Shown piece by piece: positions 28,298 through 37,095 of a stretch of 64,000 bases of DNA. The notes under the pieces are model-generated. The model did not search any database and was not told the DNA's origin. It saw nothing but the letters and a program-made list of their open reading frames with translations. The DNA lies in the NCBI RefSeq assembly GCF_009688945.1, contig NZ_AP021874.1:3906001-3970000 (forward strand), in the 5' to 3' direction. Numbering within the stretch: position 1 is the stretch's first letter; each line of letters opens with the position of its first letter. Source of the DNA: Desulfosarcina alkanivorans. GTDB lineage: Bacteria > Desulfobacterota > Desulfobacteria > Desulfobacterales > Desulfosarcinaceae. Position numbers and translations under genes: made by a program.

Positions 28298-29854
28298 ATG
28301 AGCCCTCAGGTGAGAAATCCGATCCGGATTTCACTGGTCGTTTTCGGTCTGCTCATGGCCGGGTGTGTGCCACCCCAGACAACCGGAACCGCCGTGACCG
28401 GCGTCCGGGACCCGTCGACCGTCGAAAGCCCGGCCAATCTGGTCGGCCAGCTCAGCAACGACATTTCCCGCGCGCGGATGGCGCAGGTCAATGTCCTGTC
28501 TCCAGGATGGTTCAAAAAAGCGGAAAGCGCCTTCTTCAGGGCCCAACAAAACCTTGAAAGAGGCAACAAGATCGCCGATATCCGCAGGGATGTCATGGCA
28601 TCACGGGACCACCTGCAGCGGGCAAACGAATTCGCCGTCATTTCGCGCACCACTTTGGAAGATGCGATCGAGGCCCGTGAAATGGCCCGCAACGCCGGGG
28701 CCACCAGCTTTGAAAAGGAGTATCGGCGGGTTGAAAACGATTTTCTGGATCTGACCCGGGCCATTGAACGGGACAATTTGAGTTATGCCCAGAAAAATCG
28801 GAGCATGGTGATCGACCGTTACCATGAACTGGAAGTTCGCGCCATCAAGGCGGAGACCATCGGCGAGGTGCGGACGCTGGTTGCCCGGGCCGAAGCGGCC
28901 GATGCCCGAAGGCTCGCGCCCCTCTCTCACGACCAGGCCGTAACCCGGCTCAACGACACCGACACGTTCATTTCTTCCAATCCCTATGCCAAGGAAGAGA
29001 TGCTCTCCATGGCCAAAGAAGCCCTGTTCGAGGCCAGGCGGCTGGTCGTGATCACCGAACTGAGCAATCGGGTCAAAGCCATGAAGCCGGAGGCGGTCGT
29101 CCTTTTGCTGGAAGAACACCTGCACAGCATATCCGCCGCGCTGGGCGCACCGGACATGCGCGACCAGGAATACCCGACCCAGTTGGAAAATATCATCGGC
29201 TCGGTGAATTCACTCAAAAGCGACCGCACCTTCATTTCCGAAAAAAACCAGGCCCTGCAGTCGGAAATGGAAACACTCAAGGCTGACTACCAGGCCCAAA
29301 TCGACGCCCTCAACGTTCGTGTGGCCACCCTGGAAGGCAAAACCCGGGAAGACCAGATGGCCAAGGAGCGCATGGCCAGGGAGCGCATGGCCGCCGAACA
29401 GCGCCTGGCGGCGGAAAGAAAGTTCAACCAGCTTTACGTGGCGGTACGCGGCTACTTCCAGACGGATGAGGCCGAAGTCTACAAAAAGGAAAACCAGCTG
29501 GTGATCCGGCTCAAGGCCATGCGGTTCCCGGTGGGTAAAAGCCTCATCATGCCGGAAAACTACGCCCTGCTCAGCAAGGTGCAAAAAGCCATCCGCACCT
29601 TCGACGACCCGCGGGTGATCGTGGAGGGACATACGGACACCACCGGCTCCGACGAAGTGAACATGCTGCTCTCCCAGCAGCGGGCCGAAGCCGTTCGCGA
29701 ATACATGATCGCCAACCAGACCCTGGCCCCGGAGAGCATTTCCGCCGTCGGCTACGGGTCCGAGCGCCCCCTGGCTTCCAACGCCACATCGGCGGGCCGG
29801 GCGATCAACCGCCGCATCGACCTGCTGATCATCCCTGAAGCAAAGCCCATCTGA
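28298..29854 (+). CDS. Outer-membrane lipoprotein with OmpA peptidoglycan-binding domain
   Basis: A 518-residue lipoprotein. The signal peptide ends in a lipobox, LLMAGC. The long middle part is helical with repeated charged segments and a coiled coil around residues 310-390, rich in ARERMA and KERMA words. The C-terminal 115 residues are an OmpA/MotB domain (VIVEGHTDTTGSDEVNMLLSQQRAEAVREYM ... GYGSERPLASN ... RAINRRIDLLI) that binds peptidoglycan non-covalently. AGGAGG sits 6 bases before the ATG. The protein probably anchors the outer membrane to the wall. Confidence 0.9.
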   Translation: MSPQVRNPIRISLVVFGLLMAGCVPPQTTGTAVTGVRDPSTVESPANLVGQLSNDISRARMAQVNVLSPGWFKKAESAFFRAQQNLERGNKIADIRRDVMASRDHLQRANEFAVISRTTLEDAIEAREMARNAGATSFEKEYRRVENDFLDLTRAIERDNLSYAQKNRSMVIDRYHELEVRAIKAETIGEVRTLVARAEAADARRLAPLSHDQAVTRLNDTDTFISSNPYAKEEMLSMAKEALFEARRLVVITELSNRVKAMKPEAVVLLLEEHLHSISAALGAPDMRDQEYPTQLENIIGSVNSLKSDRTFISEKNQALQSEMETLKADYQAQIDALNVRVATLEGKTREDQMAKERMARERMAAEQRLAAERKFNQLYVAVRGYFQTDEAEVYKKENQLVIRLKAMRFPVGKSLIMPENYALLSKVQKAIRTFDDPRVIVEGHTDTTGSDEVNMLLSQQRAEAVREYMIANQTLAPESISAVGYGSERPLASNATSAGRAINRRIDLLIIPEAKPI

Positions 29855-29904
29855 CCGGGCGTTTGTGATATATCGTCAACGATCCATCAGCCATAGGACG
29901 TTCC

Positions 29905-30030
29905 ATGAAAAAAGCATGGGACACCTGTTTCAGCCGGACTGGAAAGACGAAAGCAATGGCCAACTTCATCGCCGAAGGGATGAAGGCCTGCCAGGACTGC
30001 GGCAAAGCGTTGGGTGAAAAACTGGCTTGA
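29905..30030 (+). CDS. Small ORF encoding a 41-residue protein
   Basis: A short frame (MKKAWDTCFSRTGK ... GMKACQDCGKALGEKLA) lying 50 bases after the OmpA-lipoprotein gene and directly before a strong terminator. It has three cysteines (Cys8 and a CQDC pair) and many lysines. The ribosome binding site is weak (AGGACG). The position between gene and terminator, a good start and normal codons make it a credible small gene; I do not recognise the family. Confidence 0.45.
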   Translation: MKKAWDTCFSRTGKTKAMANFIAEGMKACQDCGKALGEKLA

Positions 30031-30051
30031 TCCGGTCATCGGTTAAGAATT

Positions 30052-30096
30052 ACGGCAGCGTACCGGACGGTTCGGCACGCTGCCGTTTTATTTTTT
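30052..30096 (+). terminator. Terminator of the OmpA-lipoprotein transcript
   Basis: ACGGCAGCGT (30052-30061) pairs with ACGCTGCCGT (30077-30086), followed by TTTATTTTTT. Confidence 0.88.
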
Positions 30097-30530
30097 CTGC
30101 CCCGGCCGGCGTGCTTTTCAGGGCTGGCTTTCATGTTCAGGGGTCAGCGCCGGTCTACTCCTTTTTTCCGTTGACTTGCCCTCTGAATCCGGTCTATTTT
30201 TAATACAGGCACCAGGGGCTTGTTGCAGTGCACTCCGGCACCAAGATCTGAGCCGACCGTTCCATCGTACCGTTCCAGATGATCGTCTCCCCACCTTTTT
30301 CTGAAACACCACGCCACTCGAACCGCCCCTTTATGAACCGCCGACAGATTCCATTGCCGAGCCGTCCAGGCATCCGTTGCCCCCTGGCCGGACGATGCCA
30401 ACACCGCTGACTGATGGCCGGACACCCCTTCAATGAGCCGGTGCCTGGATGAAAAAGGGCACATTCACGAAGCCGATGGTAAATGCGGTCGTGATCCGTC
30501 TTATCACCCTAACGCAATGGAGGCCCGCCC
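30097..30530. other. Intergenic region with a possible promoter
   Basis: About 430 bases. A sigma-70-like promoter on the plus strand (TTGACT 30171-30176, 18-base spacer, TATTTT 30195-30200) would give either a long leader for the gene at 30531 or a small RNA. Minus-strand frames at 30118-30464 are unrecognised and unlikely to be genes. Confidence 0.4.
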
Positions 30531-30950
30531 ATGTATCTTAAACAAGGAGATCTGTTCTGGGGAATGGACAAGGGGTTCGTCAAGGAGGCCATGAGTGCCA
30601 CCACCAAAGTAAACCTGGAGGAAGGAGAGGTGGCCTTCAGGGAAGGAGACCCGGCCGATTCTTTTTTTATTCTGGTCAAAGGCCGTATCAAACTCACGCT
30701 GGGCGAGAAATCCCGGGAAGTATACGTCGCTTATGAACCGGGAGAGATTATCGGCTGGTCCAGCCTTATCGAACGTGACACACTGTCCGCCACAGCCCGC
30801 TGCCTGGAACCGACGATCCTGAGCAAAGTCGACCGGCAGCGGTTTCTCCAGATCCTGAAAAAATACCCGGCCGACAAGGCAACCCTGTTCCAGCGTGTCG
30901 CCTCGATGCTGGGCAGCCGCCTGGTGCACCTCTATCCCAGCATTGCCTGA
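30531..30950 (+). CDS. Stand-alone cyclic-nucleotide-fold protein (GWSSL variant, no HTH)
   Basis: A 139-residue beta-roll domain like the ligand-binding half of CRP, ending without a DNA-binding domain. FREGDPADSFFILVKGRIKL (37-56) is the typical front half. In the phosphate-binding cassette the usual GE is replaced by G75-W76 (GEIIGWSSL), and the usual Arg before SAT is Leu (TLSATA). Both residues that contact cAMP in CRP are therefore missing, and the ligand, if any, is unknown. GGAGG lies 10 bases before the ATG. A large cyclase-like gene ends 58 bases away on the other strand. A relative with the same GWSxL change is encoded at 52769-53245. Confidence 0.85.
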   Translation: MYLKQGDLFWGMDKGFVKEAMSATTKVNLEEGEVAFREGDPADSFFILVKGRIKLTLGEKSREVYVAYEPGEIIGWSSLIERDTLSATARCLEPTILSKVDRQRFLQILKKYPADKATLFQRVASMLGSRLVHLYPSIA

Positions 30951-31008
30951 AGGGCATCCTGCATGACAGGAACGCCAGGGGCCCCGCGGTTTTAACAAGC
31001 GGGGTCGG

Positions 31009-33273
31009 TCACAGCAGGTTCCGGGTGACCTTGTAGAGGGAGGGCCGGGTGCAGACCTCGTAGTACTTGCGATGGGTAAAGTGAAGCTGGCTCAGGTCTT
31101 TGGGATTGACCGCCGGCACATCGGCTTCACGCAAGACCAGTCGCTGGTAGCGGCCCGACTTGGTGGGAAACTTGCCCGTATAGAGGCGGACCTTTTCCAG
31201 CTGCAGGTCGGGAATGTCACCGTAAAACGGCTTCAGGTCAATCTCCTGGGCCAGTTTGCGGAATCCGGCCTCGTTCAACTCGATCCCGTTGACGTTGTAT
31301 CGGAGAAACAGATCGTCGGCGGTCTTCTCCATCTCCTCATCCGAAGCCCCCTGGAAGACGAAGAGGTTGAAGGGACTGATGTTTTTCCGGATGATGTGCC
31401 GGACCGTCTTGTGGCATCCGGAAAGGCGATCCGCCAGATTGATCGCCGGAGAGATCATGATGCGATTGTCCCCATCGAAAAGAAAAGTGGGCGCATCCGC
31501 CCGGTGGCAGATACCGATGCCCAGTTCCAGGATCGGCAGCTGGTACTCCTGGCTTTTCTTATTGTACCGGTTGATGATCATCAGCATGTTGATGGCCATT
31601 CCGCAGGCCCGGGCCACGCTGTACCAGCCGCTGGGTGTGTCCTCCTGCTCGTAGATGGAGAGGATGATGGCATCGCCTTCGATAAACACTTTGTGGGCAT
31701 CGTATTCCGACAGGATTTCGGAAATGGGGTCGAAAAAATTGAGGCTGAAATAAGAGGCCGGATTGAGCCCGCGTTCGTTCATCCGGTGGGTGATGTCCGT
31801 CGACCCGCGAAGATCGGCCTTGATGATGGTATGGTTGATGATGGGTTTTTCGCCCATCTCCTGCTCGTGGGGCAGCAGGAATTCATACAGGGTGCGATTG
31901 GCTTTGGACAGGGCCAGGATTTTCTTGTCCGTGACCAGGTTGATCCGCTCTGCCGCATCACGATAAATGTTGAAGCAGCAGAAATCGCGGTGATATCGGC
32001 AAAACGCCCTCAGGAAGCGAACCAGGTAGGCTTTTTTCCGGCGGGTGCCCATGCGTTCCATCTGAACGACCTTGCGGTTGAGCGGCCACATGCGGAATGT
32101 CTTGCCGTAAAGCTGTTTCAGGCGCTTGAGCCGGTTTCTCACCAGCTTCCGGCTCTTGGGATTGATCAGGTACTGGAGGACCTGTTGGGGAACAAGCGGC
32201 GGACAGTACTCGCGATACAGGGGCTGCATCTCATAGGAAGCCGTAATGCGCTCCATAAGACCGGTGCGGGAGAACTGCCGGAAAAAATAACCCATCAGCA
32301 GGCGCTGATGTTTCATCCTCACCCGATGGTTCCGGAGGGTTTTCCGGTCCGCCTTGTCCCGCTTAAGGGCCTGGTATTGTTTTTTGGCCAGGTTCCGGTT
32401 GAGCAGCAGGTCAATGTTGTCCGGCTGCTTGATCCACTGATCCAGGCGTTGCAGCTTAAAGTTCTTGCCGTCGTCATCGCCGGGCAGTTCCCTGGCCGTT
32501 ATCTCCCGGCGCCGGCGATCCAGGGTCCAGCTGATCGCCGCCGTCTCTTCCATTTCCAGGAAACCGAAGATGGTGCGCATGAGGCTGAGCATCATTTCGT
32601 AGCGGTCGGGGTCTTCGACCCGGCGCCCCAGGCAGAGGTCGTACTCTTCGATCATGAAGTGGTCATTGAACGGATTGTCCATGTGGACGATGGGATTGGT
32701 GAGCAGATCGAAGAGAAATGGGAGGTCCTGGCCAAATACCGCCTCGCGCATTTCGCGAATATCGGATTCCCGGATTTCCCGGAAATACCCGCAAAGCGCC
32801 AACCCCACCGCCTGTTGCACCGTCCCCCGGTTTTGGAGGACATGGGCCAGGTTTTCCTTGAGCTTGAGCGCCGCCTTATGATCCTCATGGCGGGCCAGAT
32901 CCGATCGGCGGATGGCGTTTTTGCAATGACCGATCAGGATGTCGTACTGCCTGCGGATTTCGTCGTGGACCAGGCTGAGAATGGCGATCTGGGCGAGAAA
33001 ATCAACCTGCATTTCCTTGGCGGCCCTGGCTTTGTTCACCGCATCGCTCATGACCTGGCCATATAACTGCCGGTAGTTTTCCTGCTCCCGGGCCAGGGCG
33101 TTGAGCCGGTTTTTTTCTGAGCCGGTCCAGATACCGGTTTCCCGCTCGATGAGAAGAGCGGCCAGCTTGGCCGTCGCACTGCAGAAAGTAGGACTCAAGC
33201 GGACATCGCAACGGATATTGTCCACGCCCAGCACCAGACGGTCCAGCGAAAAGTCGGTGGCATAGGACTCCAT
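31009..33273 (-). CDS. Large protein with class III nucleotidyl cyclase-like domain
   Basis: A protein of about 754 residues. The first 470 residues are an uncharacterised, largely helical and very basic region with no signal peptide or clear membrane segment. Residues about 480-680 resemble a class III adenylate/guanylate cyclase homology domain. IIKADLRGSTDI has the first metal Asp, KVFIEGDAIILSIYE (near 535) the second, and MISPAINLADRLSG (near 614) keeps the Asn and Arg that stabilise the transition state. The usual substrate-selecting Asp just before is replaced in the MISP segment. I start at 33273 because AAGGA is 7 bases upstream; 33327 (ATG) and 33381 (TTG) are in-frame alternatives. 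It converges on a cyclic-nucleotide-fold gene. Activity is not proven. Confidence 0.72.
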   Translation of the reverse strand: MESYATDFSLDRLVLGVDNIRCDVRLSPTFCSATAKLAALLIERETGIWTGSEKNRLNALAREQENYRQLYGQVMSDAVNKARAAKEMQVDFLAQIAILSLVHDEIRRQYDILIGHCKNAIRRSDLARHEDHKAALKLKENLAHVLQNRGTVQQAVGLALCGYFREIRESDIREMREAVFGQDLPFLFDLLTNPIVHMDNPFNDHFMIEEYDLCLGRRVEDPDRYEMMLSLMRTIFGFLEMEETAAISWTLDRRRREITARELPGDDDGKNFKLQRLDQWIKQPDNIDLLLNRNLAKKQYQALKRDKADRKTLRNHRVRMKHQRLLMGYFFRQFSRTGLMERITASYEMQPLYREYCPPLVPQQVLQYLINPKSRKLVRNRLKRLKQLYGKTFRMWPLNRKVVQMERMGTRRKKAYLVRFLRAFCRYHRDFCCFNIYRDAAERINLVTDKKILALSKANRTLYEFLLPHEQEMGEKPIINHTIIKADLRGSTDITHRMNERGLNPASYFSLNFFDPISEILSEYDAHKVFIEGDAIILSIYEQEDTPSGWYSVARACGMAINMLMIINRYNKKSQEYQLPILELGIGICHRADAPTFLFDGDNRIMISPAINLADRLSGCHKTVRHIIRKNISPFNLFVFQGASDEEMEKTADDLFLRYNVNGIELNEAGFRKLAQEIDLKPFYGDIPDLQLEKVRLYTGKFPTKSGRYQRLVLREADVPAVNPKDLSQLHFTHRKYYEVCTRPSLYKVTRNLL

Positions 33274-33599
33274 GGGAAAGTCCTTGAGTCCGGGCAGTCT
33301 GGGTTGGAATTTGAAAAAATCGAGCATCCCTGCGTGTTCCGCCTGCTGTTGGAGAAAGGATGGGCGTAGGGGCGATATCAACCCTCTGTTACCCTTACCA
33401 TTTGGCGACTTCGGTGTCCATAGAATTAACCCGCTGTCAAGGGGTGCCGATGCGCTCCGGTCCTGGCGTCAGCACGTTTACACGGATCGCTGACGGGCCG
33501 GACCGGCTTTGATCGCAATGGCGGCATTCGAGCGCCGGCCGGGCCGGGTCTGGACAAGCAGGCCGTCACCCGTTACAGTGGGAAAAAAAGGGAGCAGCC
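33274..33599. other. Divergent intergenic region
   Basis: About 325 bases between the cyclase-like gene and pyrC. If the cyclase-like gene starts at 33327 or 33381, part of this is coding. No other feature is recognised. Confidence 0.4.
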
Positions 33600-34934
33600 A
33601 TGGCAACCATTCTCATCACCAACGCATTAACGATAAATGAAGGCACCGCGATCCATCAGGACCTGCGGATCCGTGACGGCCGCATCGACGCGATTGGCGG
33701 CGATTTATCAGGCAGGGGCGCGGACCGTGTCGTGGACGCCGGCGGGCGGGTCCTGTTGCCCGGGATGATCGACGACCAGGTTCATTTCCGTGAACCGGGC
33801 CTGACCCACAAAGGAGACATCGGCTCGGAATCCCGCGCGGCGGTCGCCGGGGGGATCACCACCTACATGGAAATGCCCAACACGGCACCGGCGACCACCA
33901 CCATCGACCGGCTGGAGGAGAAACATCGCATCGCCGGACAGACCTCCTATGCAAATTACAGTTTCTATCTGGGAGGCGCCAACGACAATATAGAAATCAT
34001 CAAACAGCTGGACCCGAAGCAGGCCTGCGGCGTGAAAGTGTTCATGGGCGCCTCTACCGGGAACATGCTGGTGGACGACCCCGTCGCACTGGAACAGATT
34101 TTCACCCACAGCCCGACCATCGTGGCCACCCATTGTGAGGACAGCCCGACCATCGATGAGAATACCGGCCGGTTTCAGGCCATCCACGGGGAAGACATTC
34201 CCATCGCCCTCCACCCGGCCATCCGCAGTGAAGCGGCCTGCTACCAGTCCACCGCCCTGGCCGTGGAACTGGCCGGGCGGTGCAACACCCGTCTGCATGT
34301 GCTGCACCTGAGCACGGCCAGGGAACTGGGCCTGCTGTCGTCCCTGCCGCTGGAAAAAAAACGGATTACCGCCGAGGTGTGTGTTCATCACCTGTTTTTC
34401 TCGGGGACCGACTACCGTGACAAAGGCAACCTGATCAAATGCAACCCGGCCATCAAAACAGAGGAGGACCGCCGGCAGCTGCTGGCGGCACTGGAGAAAG
34501 GAACGATCGATGTGGTGGGAACGGACCACGCCCCCCATACCCTGGCGGAAAAACAGCAGCCCTATCTGAAGGCGCCATCGGGACTGCCCCTGGTGCAGCA
34601 CGCATTGGTCAGTTTGCTCGAACACGTCCACACCGGCGCGCTGACCCTGGAACAGGTCGCCGAAAAAACGGCCCACAGCCCGGCAAAGCTCTTCGATGTC
34701 AGGGAGCGGGGATACCTCCGGGAGGGCTACTGGGCCGACCTGGTGCTGGTGGACCTGGAGCATCCCACCGTGGTGGACGACCAGCCGGTTCACTATCGCT
34801 GCGGCTGGACGCCCTTTGCCGGCCACACCTTCCGATCGTCCGTCGCGGCCACCTTCGTTTCCGGCCACCTGGCCTATCATGACGGAAGGATCGACCCGGA
34901 TCCCGCCGGACAGCGTCTGGAATTCGACCGATAG
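33600..34934 (+). CDS. pyrC: Dihydroorotase (class I)
   Basis: A 444-residue amidohydrolase that cyclises carbamoyl aspartate to dihydroorotate in pyrimidine synthesis. Zinc-binding DDQVHFREPG (usually DxHxHxREPG; here Asp-Gln-Val-His), GGITTYMEMPNT, GVKVFMGASTG, HLSTARE and GTDHAPHTLAEK are class I dihydroorotase motifs. The carboxylated Lys that many relatives use to bridge two metals is replaced by a GVKVFMG segment. The HxH motif at the first metal site is reduced to one His, so metal binding may be altered. GGGAG lies 5 bases before the ATG. It stands alone, with no other pyrimidine genes adjacent. Confidence 0.88.
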   Translation: MATILITNALTINEGTAIHQDLRIRDGRIDAIGGDLSGRGADRVVDAGGRVLLPGMIDDQVHFREPGLTHKGDIGSESRAAVAGGITTYMEMPNTAPATTTIDRLEEKHRIAGQTSYANYSFYLGGANDNIEIIKQLDPKQACGVKVFMGASTGNMLVDDPVALEQIFTHSPTIVATHCEDSPTIDENTGRFQAIHGEDIPIALHPAIRSEAACYQSTALAVELAGRCNTRLHVLHLSTARELGLLSSLPLEKKRITAEVCVHHLFFSGTDYRDKGNLIKCNPAIKTEEDRRQLLAALEKGTIDVVGTDHAPHTLAEKQQPYLKAPSGLPLVQHALVSLLEHVHTGALTLEQVAEKTAHSPAKLFDVRERGYLREGYWADLVLVDLEHPTVVDDQPVHYRCGWTPFAGHTFRSSVAATFVSGHLAYHDGRIDPDPAGQRLEFDR

Positions 34935-35070
34935 GCGATCCCTCCAGGAAACGGCCCGGTTGGACCACAAACCCATCGGGCCATCATGTCGACCGTAAAA
35001 TACAATCTTTATGTCGGGAACTGAAACCGCCGCCCGGCGCCGGCAGGCTCTGAAAGGGGGCGTTCAGGAT

Positions 35071-35646
35071 TCAGAAAAAAAAGGCCAGCGCGCCGTGCTC
35101 CCTCAGGATGTTCACCCCAATCGCCAGCAGAACGACGCCCCCCGCCATTTCCGCCCAGCGGCTCAGCTGCACCATGCTGCCGATCATTTTCCCCAGGTGC
35201 ATGCCGGCGGTGGTAAAAGCACCGGCCACCAGCCCGATGATCAGTGCCGGCGTCCAGATGGAAACGCTGATCATGGAAAGGCTCAGGCCCACGGCAAGCG
35301 CGTCGATGCTGGTGGCCACGGACAACAAGACCATGGTCATGCCCCTGGTGGGATCCTTGCTGTCGGATTCTTCTTTTTCACCTTTGAATGCCGACCGCAG
35401 CATACCCTGGGCCACGAAGGCCAGCAGAACGAAGGCCACCCAGTGGTCGTAGGCCTCGATGCGGCTTCTGATCGTCAACCCGGCACTCCAGCCGATGACA
35501 GGCATCATGGCCTGAAAAAGGCCGAAGTGCCAGGCCAGCCGAAAGGTCTGGCGGGCGCTGACGGATCGAAGGGAAACCCCCGAAGCGATGGAGACAGCAA
35601 AGGCATCCATGGCCAAGGCCACGGCAAGGGCCAGAGTGTTGATCAT
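35071..35646 (-). CDS. mntP: Manganese efflux pump MntP
   Basis: A 191-residue inner-membrane protein with six predicted helices in two related halves. AMDAFAVSIASG in the first helix and TSIDALAVGLSLSM in the fourth carry the conserved acidic residues of the MntP/YebN family, which exports Mn2+. The ATG at 35646 gives the usual MxxxLALAVALAMDAF start; a TTG at 35652 is the alternative. Many mntP genes sit behind a yybP-ykoY riboswitch; the 175-base leader here has inverted repeats, but I could not match that motif. Confidence 0.9.
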   Translation of the reverse strand: MINTLALAVALAMDAFAVSIASGVSLRSVSARQTFRLAWHFGLFQAMMPVIGWSAGLTIRSRIEAYDHWVAFVLLAFVAQGMLRSAFKGEKEESDSKDPTRGMTMVLLSVATSIDALAVGLSLSMISVSIWTPALIIGLVAGAFTTAGMHLGKMIGSMVQLSRWAEMAGGVVLLAIGVNILREHGALAFFF

Positions 35647-35821
35647 TTCCAAAGATCGAATTCCCTTTTGGTGCGATCGGTTCCCTTAAGGCTCCAACAG
35701 ACTGGAAAAAACTAAATAAAGGCCCGGCTCTTGTGTACGGGACCCCAAGAACTTGGACCCGGTGCGGCATGGCAGCAGTTAACCGACTGCCCGCCGGACC
35801 GGGTTCCAATTGGAAAACAAG

Positions 35822-36145
35822 CTAGCGTTGGGCAGCGCGGGGTGCCTTGCCTGCCAGCGGGTTGTAGAGCTTCATGATAGCGAACTTCATGACATCCAGG
35901 GTTTTCGTCTCTGCAATGATCCCCAGCAATGTCTCTTCCGCCTCGGAAGGAAGGTGGCAGGCCTTGGAATCGTCACAGGTGAGGCCGGAGAAGCCTTTTC
36001 CGAGTTTTTTGTACTCCTTGGCGGTCACCCCCACTTGAACGGCCTCTTTACCGTCGATGTTGACGATCTTGTCTGCCAGACCGGCGTCACTGATCACGGC
36101 CTTTTTCGCATCATCCAGAATCACGTTAATGTAATAGTCAGCCAT
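35822..36145 (-). CDS. Hypothetical protein (107 aa)
   Basis: A small soluble protein beginning MADYYINVILDDAKKAVISDAGLADKIV, with two cysteines in the segment TCDDSKACHLPSEAE. I do not recognise the family. GGAGG lies 7 bases before the ATG, which decides this start against a longer frame reaching 36193. It lies 122 bases downstream of the second prephenate dehydratase gene on the same strand, so it may be the last gene of the aromatic operon, but nothing in it suggests such a role. Confidence 0.72.
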   Translation of the reverse strand: MADYYINVILDDAKKAVISDAGLADKIVNIDGKEAVQVGVTAKEYKKLGKGFSGLTCDDSKACHLPSEAEETLLGIIAETKTLDVMKFAIMKLYNPLAGKAPRAAQR

Positions 36146-36267
36146 CTTGTCGCCTCCTATTGTTGAAATGAAAAATGTTGTGCATAAACCCAAACCGGTT
36201 GGAGCTTTTTACGAAATATCATAAAGCGGGTCAACAAAGGATTTGTCGGGATTCATGCAACGCGACG

Positions 36268-37095
36268 TTACCAGCACTTTTCCGCAAGGGGGTAACTCCC
36301 CAACAGCTTGACGAACACCGCATGGAGGGTCAGCTCCCCGATGGCCGATTTCACCTCATCGGCATCGATGCCCGCTTCGAATGCCGCGTAGAAGACATAC
36401 TCCCATGGATTTTCGGGAATAGGCCGCGATTCCAGCTTGGTCAGGTTAAGGCTGTACTTCTGGAAAATTTTCAGGCAGTCCACCAGGGCGCCGGGATAAT
36501 GGCGGGTCTTGAACGCCACGGTGGTCTTGCCCGTCACATGATCCGCGGGCACGTTCTCCTTATTGGCAATTACAAAAAAGCGGGTGGTATTGGAACTGTT
36601 GGTCTGTATATTCCGCTCCAGGATCTCCATGTCGTAGATCTCGGCGCACAACGCCGAGGCGATGGCCGCGCAGTCCATGCGGTCACCCGCAGCCACGGCC
36701 TGGGCCGCCCCGGCGGTGTCGTAGGTAGGTACCGGGCGGATGCCCTTCGACTTGAGGTATGCCTTGCACTGCTTGATGGCGTGGGGGTGAGAAAAGGCCT
36801 CTTTGATGTCCTCGAGCCGGGCTCCTTTCTTGGCCAGCAGGGTATGCCGGATGGGCAGATACGCCTCGGCGATGACGAACACATCGTTGGCAAAAAGAAG
36901 ATCGTAGTTCTCCACTACGGTGCCGGCGATGGTATTTTCCACGGGGATGAAGCCAAAGGCCACCTCCCCCTTGATCACCAGGTCGAATACATCGTCGAAG
37001 GCATCGCAGCCGACCGTATCGACGGTTTTGCCGAAATGTTCGTGGAGGGCCATCTCGCTGTAGGCGCCCTGTCTTCCCTGAAACGCGATTTTCAT
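36268..37095 (-). CDS. pheA2: Monofunctional prephenate dehydratase with ACT domain
   Basis: A 275-residue enzyme converting prephenate to phenylpyruvate. The periplasmic-binding-like catalytic domain has GRQGAYSEMA, GFIPVENTIAGTV and NTTRFFVIA, with Thr-Arg-Phe as the catalytic block. The C-terminal ACT domain (GALVDCLKIFQKYSLNLTKLESRPIPENPWEY) binds phenylalanine for feedback control. No chorismate mutase domain is attached. It overlaps tyrA by one base (TGATG). This is the second prephenate dehydratase of the operon; the other, with a mutase domain, is the first gene (43179-44291). The symbol pheA2 is mine. Confidence 0.93.
   Translation of the reverse strand: MKIAFQGRQGAYSEMALHEHFGKTVDTVGCDAFDDVFDLVIKGEVAFGFIPVENTIAGTVVENYDLLFANDVFVIAEAYLPIRHTLLAKKGARLEDIKEAFSHPHAIKQCKAYLKSKGIRPVPTYDTAGAAQAVAAGDRMDCAAIASALCAEIYDMEILERNIQTNSSNTTRFFVIANKENVPADHVTGKTTVAFKTRHYPGALVDCLKIFQKYSLNLTKLESRPIPENPWEYVFYAAFEAGIDADEVKSAIGELTLHAVFVKLLGSYPLAEKCW

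Noticed and set aside
30118..30464. Minus-strand frames between the OmpA lipoprotein and the cNMP-fold gene
   Set aside because: No ribosome binding site, no recognisable family, biased composition; could be a decayed gene but cannot be supported.
31072..33066. Long plus-strand open frame opposite the cyclase-like gene
   Set aside because: Shadow of the real gene in GC-rich DNA; no family look, and the minus strand has clear cyclase motifs.
35653..35821. Manganese (yybP-ykoY) riboswitch before mntP
   Set aside because: Inverted repeats exist (ACCCGGT/ACCGGGT), but the conserved core sequences of that riboswitch are not found.
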